A DNA stretch of 64,000 bases. It comes from Lutjanus erythropterus (taxonomy: Eukaryota; Chordata; Actinopteri; Lutjaniformes; Lutjanidae). The stretch is taken from assembly GCA_020091685.1 (NCBI GenBank), contig CM034604.1, positions 8,289,682 to 8,353,681 of the forward strand, written 5' to 3'. The number at the start of each line of letters is the position of its first letter. Position 1 is the stretch's first letter. Positions 44,123 to 54,400 of the stretch are shown one piece after another. Below the pieces are notes generated by a model, which did not search any database, was not told where the DNA came from, and worked only from the letters and a program-made list of their open reading frames with translations. The translations under genes and the position numbers were made by a program.

Positions 44123-45142
44123 CATTCTTGAGAACTAGGACAAACCATGTCCTACAAAAAAAAAACAAAAAACAAAACACTCTAATTCCAATTTTTGGGT
44201 GAAAATCTATTCTTTAAGGATTTTTATATATGGAATATATCTGCTGTAATTTTTTGTTTCTAAACTTGCTCTGTGCCAGAAAACAGCCTAATCCCTAGCC
44301 TAGTTAAAAATGTGTCAAAAGCCTAAAACTAGTCTAAAACTAACAATATCTACTGATAACATAGGTATAAAAATGTGTTATTATAATCAGCTTTGTTTTA
44401 AAATGAGCCTTTTATGAAAATGTAGGCCCTCTAAAGTTGTGTTCCGTCAACTCCATCAGATTTCTACAAAAATATGTTTTAATCAGGCATAAAAAGGGTT
44501 AGCTATACCCTAAGGACCCCTGTCTCACTTCCCGGTTTATAAAAATATGGGAAAACTGCTGAAACACTGGTAAACTTTCTTTTATTTGACAGATTCATTA
44601 AATAACAAGTCTAAAGCTAAATAAGAATGATGGTTTAAAAATGTATATTTTGATTAGCATTTAGAGAACTTTTAGCAACTTTAAAAAATAAAATTGCTGC
44701 TCACCACGACTACGCTGTGAAGTGAAAAAAATAATATTTTCCCAACCCCTGTCGATTTTCCATCTGACAGAGTTGACGTCTAATCTGGCAAGATGTCCTT
44801 AGAAACAGTTTGGAAAAGGGCAGGGACTTTCAAAAACACCTGGCAGGTGATTGGATGAACTATCAGTCTATCACATCTAACATGGGCTAACTTAAACCAA
44901 TCGGATCAAAGCTTCCATGGACAATTCTGGGTGTCGTCACACCTAAAACCACGCCCCAAGCTGCCAGTAGGATGCTGATTGGCTGCATCTCACACTGGTG
45001 CAGACACAAACAGAAAACTTGAAGACTAGCAAGGTTCAATAGCCAAGAGTTTGATCTTTTAAAATATATTTTTTCCAGCATAATTGAAGAGAAAAAATCA
45101 AAATCCCCTCAAAATACAGTTTTGTCCCAGTTCTCAAGAATG
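44123..45142 (+). mobile_element. DNA element with CATTCTTGAGAACT ends in hmbox1 3' UTR
   Basis: Left CATTCTTGAGAACTAGGACA pairs with right TGTCCCAGTTCTCAAGAATG. The interior shares several words with 41672-41981. No transposase remains. Confidence 0.7.
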
Positions 45143-46267
45143 CCTGATCGTGTTCTCATTCCTCAGCGGAGTGGGTTTTGTTTTCCTACTGTTGAGCTGC
45201 TGTTGGACGAAAACCTTGAAAAAGTCATTTAAAAAAGAAGTAGCCTTAATTTCATACACCTTTTACTTTTTGCAGTATACAGCAGGTTTTGACGTTTTTT
45301 TCCCTGACAACAAGGGAAAAACAACTTTTTAGTATGCATATAAAATGTCAGAATTAATGTCCAGTCCAACAGCAGCAGTGGTTTTCATTCTCTCACCCAC
45401 ATTTCCCTCTGTTTTTAGCCCAAACAGTGACTGGATATACAATCATTTTGCCTTGGTATTTAGCTTCCCAGTGACAATATCGTTAAGTACTCGAGGCTAT
45501 GAGAATCAGTTTAGGGTCAATGTGATAATCAAGCAAACTTAAGCTATGTAATAAGGGGAATATTTGTGCTTTGTTTTTAAATGTCATCCATGCCAAAGGA
45601 AAAAGATGCTTGGAGCAAAAAGCTAAGAGGCTAAGCTAATCTGAAAAAGGTGTTCGCGTTCATCCAAAGCGATTTCTACTACTAACTCCTCCGGGGTACG
45701 TAGGTTGTTTTCTCACGCTCAGTGAAGCTTCTCGAGCCAGTGTGGGCGTGACACTACAGCAGGCCTGTGTCAGTAAAGATAGGTATTAGCAGCCAGATAT
45801 ATAACGATAAAAATACCCCTAAGCTATTTACTACTTGTTCTGTGACGCTGCCTCTTTATAATAGCCTAAAGAATGTGCTTTCAGAAGACTTTTTTAATAT
45901 CAGTGGTATCAAATTAGATGAAATCCACACTGGAAATGGTTTAGAATATCAGAACGTCTGAGGCAATGTTTTGCTTTTATTTCATCTATATAGCCTCAAA
46001 GGTAAAAGCACCACTTTGAAGGGAATCAAAGACATTTAAAGCGGTGATGTTGGAAATTATTTTCCTTTTTTTTTTTCCTTTTTCTTTTTTTTTTTGCCTC
46101 AGGTGGAACTTTTCCAAAACCATCTTTGACTGAAGATCATCAAAATGTCACGAGCAGAGACAAAGTGCTGCGTTTCTTAAAGGTATAGGTCCTGTTTCTT
46201 TGGGTGGACTAAGTGTCAAGTATTAGCGCTTATCTTCAAATTGGGCCTTCGGGTGAGAAAATTAAAA

Positions 46268-47371
46268 TAATAGTATTTTTTGGGAAATGTGCTTATTCAC
46301 TTTTTTTTGTCAAGAGTTCAATTAGACGATTGATACCACTTTCATGCCTGTACGCTAAATATTAAGCTAACGTCAGGAGACATGACCAGTATAGCTCGGC
46401 CTAAAGGTAAAAAAAATCTGCCTACTAACACCTCTAAAGCTCACTAATTAACTTGTTATATTTCATTTTTATTAAAGCCATACAAAAAATATTGACAGTG
46501 TTTTGGCACAGTAACTTCTTGTGCACTTTTTATACTTTTACAGGAGATAATGTGTTAATTAGTGAGCTTTTGGGTTTCTAGTAGAAAGATGTTTTCACCT
46601 TTGGTCAAGGCGAGCTGTTTTCTTCTAGGTGAAGCTAACTGTCACCTGGCTGTAGCATCAGAATTAGCTTACAGACATAACACCTCTAAAAGCACTAACG
46701 GTCATTTTTACAATTCATTTACATACAAAAGGGTAATTTGTGAACCGTAGTGGCGTTGCTAGGTGGAATTTTTTTTTTTTTTTTGAGCTTTGGTGAGAGC
46801 CAGCTTCTTGCTTCCAGCATCTAGGTCAAATTAAGCTAATAGTCTCCTGTTAGCTTGTTAGCTAGCTTACAGCCTGTAAAACCACAAAAGTGTAATATTT
46901 GCAGATACATTTTTTTGTATGGATCATAAAAAGTGGTGATTTGTGAGCTGTAGAGGTGTTGTTGGGTAGATTTTTTTTAAAACTTTGGACATTGCCTGGC
47001 TAGCTGTGTTTTCACCAGCTTCCAGAGTCACTGCTAAACTAAGCTAATGTCTCCCGGCGCTTCACATTAAGCTAGCTTACAAAACGTAACACCTCTAAAA
47101 CCACAAACTGGATTTCTACGGTATGGATTAAACATACAAAATAAAAGTGGTAATAAATAGTGAACAATGTGTTGTTAGGTGGATTTTGTTTTTTAACGTT
47201 AGACAAAACTTGGCTAACTGTTTCCTGCTAGTTCTAGTCTTAATGCTAAGCTACCTGACTCATTACTGTATCTTTATATTTAGCGTACAGCCATGAGAGT
47301 GGTATCAATCCTCTCATCTAACCCTCAGAAAGAAAGCTAATAAGCGTATTTCCCAAACTGTCAAACTGTTG
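46268..47371. mobile_element. TIR element with four internal about 210-bp tandem units in hmbox1 3' UTR
   Basis: Left arm tttgggaaatgtgcttattc ... gattgataccactttcatg ... gtacgctaaatat. Right arm is its inverse (gtggtatcaatcctctcat ... gcgtatttcccaaa), pairing over about 100 bp. Between them a unit with acctctaaa, a pyrimidine stretch (ggtggatttt) and gctaactgtttcc recurs about four times, near 46428, 46680, 46875 and 47085. Confidence 0.7.
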
Positions 47372-48411
47372 CTTAGAGGGAACCCCTGCCTTCACGATGG
47401 TTTTGGAGAACTGGGAAACTATTCTACATAGCAGAATAAAACAAAGCAGTAATTCCTCATGTTTTAAATGGTCAGATGTTGACCTGATGTATAAATTAAT
47501 CTGGTCTGTGGATCCTGCTTGTAGAATGGCTCCCAGCCCTGGGCTCTAGTCTAGTAAAGCTCTATTTAAATCTATTGCTTCTGTGTGTACGAAGCTGCGA
47601 ATACAGTGACTCAGTACTGGGACCTGTGTCTCAAAAAGAAAGGGTTGAAAGATAAAAACAATATGTATTTATACTCATTTTTTATGGTAATGTACAAAAA
47701 AAGAATGACATATGTTTTGAAATGAAACATGCTTTTATTGTTAAATTAATCATGCTTTTTAATTTCTCCTGACTTATTTTTCTGTCATCATTTAAACCAT
47801 TTTTTTTTTAAATTCCTTTCATCCCTTATTTGACTGAACAACAGTCTCCCCCTGTTTGTGTCTAAGATGGTAAGCTATTTTGCGAAAGATGAATGATGAT
47901 GCACCTTACTTTGACTGAGCTTAAAATGTAACCTTCCTCCCCCCGAGCCTTCCTTTAAAATGGCAAATGTCCAATATATTATTATGGGGCTGGTGTGAAA
48001 AAAAAAAAACATTTCAATACAGCTGCTTTACACACACCATATCATATTAAATCAAAGCCCCACTATGTACTGTTCTCCTTAAAGTAACGACAGACCAAAC
48101 TCCATAGTGAAATCTAGCATTTTAATGTTGACCTTGCAAACACAAGTGTCTAACTATCGACTATATATGTGGCAGAAACAAACCGTTCAATTTAGCAGAA
48201 CTACAGTTACATTATCTGTTACTAGATACAACACCATTAAGGTTTGTAAGAAAATACAGTGCCAAGTTCTGTCCTGTTCCATTTCCATACTATTCAAGTT
48301 GTTAGAAACACAATTAAATTGTGTTTTGATAATGCAGTTAGGTGAAAAGTGTTCCATATGTGGAACTGTAAAAAAAAACACAAGTATTTTTGAAAATGAG
48401 AGATGGAATCA

Positions 48412-49285
48412 AGGGGCTGTTTGGATACTGACACCCACAAGCCAGACCAAAAAACACATATCAGTGGACCCTTCCTAGTCCTGCCCCTTTTTTCTCTGTG
48501 CTCCAATAACAGTTAAGCAAACTTGCTAGCTGAACTTTGATAAACTTAATTCTTTCCTGTACTTAGACAGGTTCGCCATTGTTGAAAAGAACACTAATTT
48601 TATAGATGGTTTAAGACGTTGCTAAAAGGACCACATTTTAAATAAGTTAATGTTTGCAAAAAACTAGCTAACCCCCCAGCTAATCTATATCAGTTGTTAG
48701 TTTATGTGGCTAAAAGTAACACATGTATTTACATTTTAAATTAGCTAATGTTAGCAAAACACTAGCTAATCTGCATCTGTCATTATCTGGCTAGTTACAT
48801 CAAATAGCTAACGTTAGAAAAACTGTAACTACATCAGTCGTTGGCTAGCTAGTGAGATCTGAAAGCTAATGTTGGCAAAACCCCAGGTAACTACCTAGCT
48901 AATCTATAATAGTTGTCAGTTAGCTAGTTTCACAAAAAGCTAATGTTATAAAAAAAATAAAAAATAAAATAAACCCTAGCTAATCTATCTAAACTATCTA
49001 GCTAATCTACATCCGTCATATAGTGTCACATGTAACTAGCTAGATAATGATCGATGTAGATTAGCTAACTAGCTAGCATTATGCTACCATTAGCTAATCT
49101 GAGGTATGACAAAATGTTGCTTTTACATGTCCCCTGGCAACATCTTTTAACCATCTAATTAAAAAAAAAAAGGTTTTCTTTTCATCATAGACGAGCCTAA
49201 CATGTTGGGTACAGGAAAGGAGAACGTTGAAGGTTCTGCAAAAAGAGCTGGGAGGGTCTATTATGAGGTGAACTATTCCTTAAAG
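48412..49285. mobile_element. GCTAGC-rich MITE, copy 2, in hmbox1 3' UTR
   Basis: Outer arms of roughly 180 bp are inverted: ttgttgaaaagaacac and tctttcctgtac on the left, gttttcttttcatcat and gtacaggaaagga on the right. The centre is a degenerate 70-80-bp tandem array built on ttagctaatgttagcaaaac and agctaatctgcatc. Confidence 0.65.
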
Positions 49286-50106
49286 ACTTTAGACTGATAG
49301 GTCTAAAGAGGAGCTTATACAAATGTTTAAGAATTGGCTCACACTTTTCAGTTGCCAAGCATTTGAAATTAGCAGGCTAACTCTTTTGTATTTGAAGGAT
49401 TTTTTCTCTGGAGTTTGGTGTGACGTTCTCGCCCCATACAAAGAATTATTGTATGTTAGACGTAATGAAATAAGTGTGAGGAAGGAAAAGACTACAAAGA
49501 GTGCATTCAGAGATTATTCTCTCACTTTAAGACACTTTTAAATGAATTGCCTTAGTGTTTGAGAGATGCCATAGCCCAATTAGCAAGTTTTAATCCAGCA
49601 GTATTTTTATGTGAGCGTTCAAGCCTGACAGAAATGTTTATGGGATGGAAGAAAAGAACCCTCAGGTGCTCAAGAAGTAAAAGATTTCTGTGCTTTTTCC
49701 AAGAGAAAAACTGGAAAATCTGAATCACAGACTGAAACCTGAAACAGGCTCTCCCCCCCACCCGATGTCGTGGTGTACTCCAGTGGTAGTGCTTACTCTG
49801 AAGGGGTGTCCTCTCGTGGTGTGTCAGGGTCAAACATGTCTACATGTCCTTCAGTGTCCCCAGTGAAAACACCATCCACTTCATCCCAATATAGCTCCGA
49901 AAAAGAGGACTGAATGCTGTTGTATCAATCTCAAATCTAGTTATGTTCAGAATTACTGTATTGCCCATTTCAGAATTTAGTGCCTTTTTTGGACAGTAGA
50001 CTGTTCTGTAATTAAGATGTAGTATATATACATTTTTTTGTACAGTTTCTTTGTTCATTTTTTTAACTTGTGTTTATTTTAGTATGATATATATAATGTA
50101 CAAGAG

Positions 50107-50112
50107 AATAAA
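50107..50112 (+). terminator. hmbox1 distal polyadenylation signal AATAAA
   Basis: AATAAA, preceded within 75 bp by TGTA motifs (CFIm-type upstream elements) and followed by a GT/T-rich stretch near 50130-50152. Cleavage would fall at about 50125-50142. Confidence 0.6.
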
Positions 50113-50192
50113 GCTATATCAAAGAGACTTTCTGGGTTTACCATCTTGTTGATTACAAAAATTCATCACAGTTTGATGACAGCAGAAGGAAA

Positions 50193-50198
50193 TTTATT
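50193..50198 (-). terminator. kif13b polyadenylation signal AATAAA
   Basis: The minus strand reads TTCAATAAATTTCC with a TG-rich segment downstream (about 50153-50175). This ends a 1-kb 3' UTR and lies 80 bp from the opposing hmbox1 signal. Confidence 0.6.
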
Positions 50199-50257
50199 GA
50201 ACAATATAAAAAGTTGATTTTGCTTTTCATCATCAATAACATTGACATTAATGTTTA

Positions 50258-50266
50258 AATAAATAA
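50258..50266 (-). promoter_or_regulatory. AU-rich element nonamer in kif13b 3' UTR
   Basis: The minus strand reads TTATTTATT, the classic mRNA-destabilising nonamer, about 60 nt before the AATAAA. Confidence 0.35.
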
Positions 50267-51221
50267 GCAGTCAAAAAGATCAACTTGAATGCACAAGTAA
50301 AAAATGTCAGACAAAAATTAATACTAAATGCGTTAATCCCTCAAGTATCCTTATTACATAGAAAATCAACATGTTCCCATACACGCACGCAGTTTAATTC
50401 AAAACTTGCTAGTGATAAAAAACAAAATACTCAAGGTCACACCTTTAAAATAACTCACTTCCAATCAATCTCAACACACTTGCAGACAACACCAATTAAA
50501 AAATGTTGCAAAATTTCAGTAGAGTTTGTCCGAAAAGGGAGTGCAAGTTTTTGTCCCCTAAAACAGTAGAAATACACATTCAAGAGCTAAAACGCGCTCC
50601 AGTTAAAACAGTTTTTACCCTACCAGCAGCACAGAATCTGGTCATGCATCACTAAGGCACATTTTTGCTGAGTAGTAGTCGTAAGATTTCAAGGCACAAG
50701 AATAACAGATCAGCTTCCGGTCAAACAATACCAACAAGTACAAGATTTATGACACTTGGAGGTCTATTCAAACATGCAGCTGCATAACAGATTGAGAACA
50801 GTAGAAATAAGCACATCAAGTTGTTGTGCAATCAAAATGAGACATCCACCATTTAAAAATTACAAATTATTATTTGCATCCACATACCAAAAGACATTCA
50901 CATTCTGATAAAACATTCAATATTTTTATGTTTCAAAATACTAAGTACGTTAGGGAGGGATACAGTCCTTTAACAGATGATGACAGATGAACATCTGATA
51001 AATGAGACTGTTCCCTCCCCCGACAGAGGAGAATGGAGTGACTCATCGTGTGTCGGCCTCAACTTACAGTAAATGAGCAGATACAGTGAAGCCTGTAGTA
51101 GATCTGCCCAAATAAAACACTTGTTGTCACTCTTTCTGGAAACTCAACCTGTAATCACATCACCCAGCTGCTGCGTGTGGGTGTCCAGCAATTAGCCAGT
51201 TAGCAGATGCTACTGATCCTC

Positions 51222-51472
51222 TCAAGTGTTCCACGACTTGCGGTTCTCTCCTCTGCTGCGGCCAGCTGACGCCCCGCTGCCTTCGCCTTTGGCCAGGGCG
51301 GTGAGGGCTGCCAGGTTCGGGCTGGATCCAGACAGGTTGGCGCTACGGCGCTTTTGCTGTTGGCGACGGCGTTTGGTGCCACCCCGGCTCACCCTGTCTG
51401 GTCTTACCAGCACGCCATAACCGGGGTTACAGTGGAAGTAGTGCTTGCCACCCACTGAACCGTCATTTTTTC
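51222..51472 (-). CDS. kif13b: kif13b last exon (CAP-Gly end, basic tail, stop)
   Basis: Minus-strand acceptor tttctccag|. With the previous exon it completes GKNDGSVGGKHYFHCNPGYG then VLVRPDRV. The GKNDG signature and the aromatic/Gly groove are what CAP-Gly domains use to bind EEY/F tails of tubulin or EB1. The tail has a basic KRRRQQQKRRS cluster and SANLSGSSPNLAALTALAKG, ending ENRKSWNT, which closely follows the mammalian C terminus. It is locally GC-rich. Confidence 0.95.
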
Positions 51473-54400
51473 CTGGAGAAAGGCACAGAAAAGTTTGTTT
51501 GAGATTCTAAATGGTGATAGAACTATCCAGGGATGCCAAGATTAATGGGCTGCCAATCGTTATTGGACAATATTCAGTAAAAATGTGTGATGAGGAGATC
51601 ATGATGAATGCTTTCTGATTGCCAATCTTGGAAACTGATTAAGGTCACAAGAAACTTGAGGCAGTACTCAGCTGAGTTGGTGTCATTGTCACATGCTAAT
51701 TAGCTAATTAGGTGCCTTGAGTTGCCCGAACGTGAACATAGAATGAATTCAAAACAAGCTATCGAGACTTGTTGGCGAAAAAGCAAAGGTAGTAAGTCAG
51801 TAATGTTGCAGAAATACAAAACTTCTACCAAAAAGTATCAAGTACAAAGATTTTTACCATGTTCCACTCAGGACTGGCTGAGTCACTTGTGGCACTTAGT
51901 AGTAAATTTTGGTATTACTGGTCAAGTTTAGCTTAATATCAAACTGTCCTACAATCCTGCTATACTAGCTGCTATAAGAAAACAAAAAATGGTTGTATCG
52001 GCTGTTTACTAACCAATATGATCGGCAGCAAAACACTTGATCAGGGCATCCCTAGACTCAGAAGTCAAAATGTAACCGGTGTAGGTATGTTAGTGGCCAT
52101 TTTCGGTGCCATTGAAGCAACTATTCTGCCTTTAGACATGCCCAGATGACTGGTAAGCAGCAAGATAACCAATCGTGTGGTATCGCAAGACTAGGACATC
52201 CCTAGAACTAACTATAATTCATGTGAAGAATACATTAAGGTCATATGCATTAAATAGCAACAAGTTTGGGTATTTTTCTACTCACCTGCTGGTACCTCCA
52301 GTTCCACTCCCACCCAGGTACCCTTTGCAAAATCTGTGGGTCCAACATAACGGACAGTGCCGCTCTTATTGGTCCCCACAGTCACGAACTCCCCTTCTTT
52401 CAACCAGTCAGGAAGAACGGTAGTAGCAGCTGCATCTCCCTCTTCAGAGTCTGAGATAATTTCGAGGGTTTCCATTGGCACAGAGAGGTTAAGTCCCGCC
52501 CCTGGGCTGCTGGCCTGCCCCCCCTGCATTGGCATATCCTCCTCCTCACCCAAAATTTGTTGAAAGGACTTGAGGTCTGAAGTCTTCACTTTCTGGATTT
52601 TGAAGGGGTTTGCTGCTGAGGTATCAGGTTTGGAAGGCTGAACACTGGACAGGGAAGGATCTGGAGCGGCAGTGGATTTCATAGATTCATTGGCAGGTTG
52701 GACATCTGTGGTTGAGGGTGGAGTCGGGATGGAGACGCCATCTGTGTTTGAGACCTCAGAAGGGGCCTGTTCCTTGGATGATGCTAGAGGAACCAGATCT
52801 ACAGATGAGGAAGAAGCTGGAACCAAGACTGCAGACACAACTGGGAGGTTTGGAGCTGAATCTTGAGCACTTTCCATGGTTGGTTGGTCTTGTTCAAGCT
52901 GCTGTGGCTCAGGGACTATGGTTTCAGAACTAACCTGACCTTCTGAGGTTGATTGTGTTTCATCGTGGAGCGACAGTTCATGCTGCTGTGCCTCAGGAAT
53001 AATAGTTTCCGAATGATCTTCCTGTGCAGATGGTTGTGTTTCATAATGGTGTGCCATTTCAGGCTGCTGTGGCTGAGGGACGACAGTCTCAGACGGACCT
53101 TCTTGTCCCGATGGTTGTGTTTCAACGTGCACTGACAGTTCAGCTTCTGTCTTGTCTGTGGCAGCGAGCTCGAGTTCTTCTGTCAGAGGGCTTTCTGGTT
53201 TTATGAGGTCTATTTGTGAAACTTCTGTCTGTTTGGTTTCATTCTCTTGTACTAACGATAAATCTTTAAGTGGCTCCAAACTGTCTGATTGTTCAGATCC
53301 ACTATAGTCAGTTGTTGAGTCTTGCTTTTGTTTGGTCTGGCTTGATAAGTCTGAAGACTCTCCTTGCTCCTCCAACTGGACTGATGGAGACAGATTTAGT
53401 TCTTGTTGACTCAGATTTGAATCTGACAGACTATCATCTGGTTTAGACGGTGGGGAGTCAGTCTTCTCTTCAGCTGCCTGATCGTGCAAAACAGGCAATG
53501 ATTCCTGCAGCTCTGATTGGTCCGCAAGAGAAGATTCAGGATAGGTCACTTTATTGTCCTCTTCCTCTTCGTCTGGCACAGCCTCAAAGCCGTCGGCTCT
53601 GCTGCCGGATGACGGAGGCAAGTCCCAGCTCAGTGTGTAGACCTCTGACAGCGTTGCTGTAGATATGCTAGTCGAGATGTATCCGCTTGATGCTTCACTC
53701 ACTGGACTGGGGGTGGAGTCCTCTGTCTCTGGGATGATTGGGGGTGGGAGCGGCACAGTTCTGGGGCTCTCTGTTTGGAGGCTGGGAGGAATGATTTCTT
53801 CAATCGGAACCTATGAGGGAAGCAGTGGCAACAGTGGTATTTGTGAAATTGCAATAAAAGTCTGAATGCCTGAAATATCAGTTTCCAAAATCTTAATTCT
53901 AACAGGACTCTATTGACTCGTGTATCTTTCATAGTTTTTTGGGTTAGGGCGAAATTGTTCTCTGCAAGACCAAAACTGGTTTCATTGTGCTGTCTCAAGG
54001 AAGTATTTCCTCCAGACTACTAGTTTCAATTGATTATCTGATTAGAGTAAGTTTCAACCTGCACCTGAAGTTTTGGCCATATGGGTTTTGCAAAAACAAG
54101 CTGTAAAGACAACATTGTCATCACCCTGTAAAGGTGAGAGGGAGATCTCTTTAGTAAACAGTGTGGTTGGTAAACGTTTTAATCTCTGAGGGAAATATTT
54201 GGCTCTCTAGCTGCTAAATGTTGACTATGTTCACAAGCTTGCACTTCCACCGCAGGAACTTTCCTGAGGGACTAGGAACCTTTTGAAGAACTCAGTGTGT
54301 TTCTATCGCAGGTACCAGGCTCTAAATTACCCTCAAATTCATAACTGCTGAAAAGAGTTCCAAGTACATTATTTTACACCCCAAAAATTCCCTGCTAGGG

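Larger units (their letters stand above)
43259..50130 (+). other. hmbox1: hmbox1 3' UTR (inferred, about 6.9 kb)
   Basis: No other gene is visible between the hmbox1 stop and a good AATAAA at 50107-50112, so the whole stretch is inferred to be 3' UTR. The first 860 bp holds simple repeats: TCC at about 43655-43695 and CTAC at 43909-43931. Three DNA-element insertions follow (44123-45142, 46268-47371, 48412-49285), separated by unique sequence. The last 200 bp is T-rich with TGTA motifs, as expected just before a cleavage site. A candidate proximal signal AATAAA is at 47435-47440. The length is uncertain without transcript data. Confidence 0.45.
50175..51221 (-). other. kif13b: kif13b 3' UTR
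   Basis: About 1 kb between the kif13b stop codon (51222-51224) and the AATAAA at 50193-50198. It is mostly unique AT-rich sequence and no transposon relic was noticed in it. Confidence 0.6.

Noticed and set aside
43521-44131. Ser/Pro-rich frames after the hmbox1 stop
   Set aside because: They follow (TCC)n and (CTAC)n simple repeats in the 3' UTR and have no conserved content.
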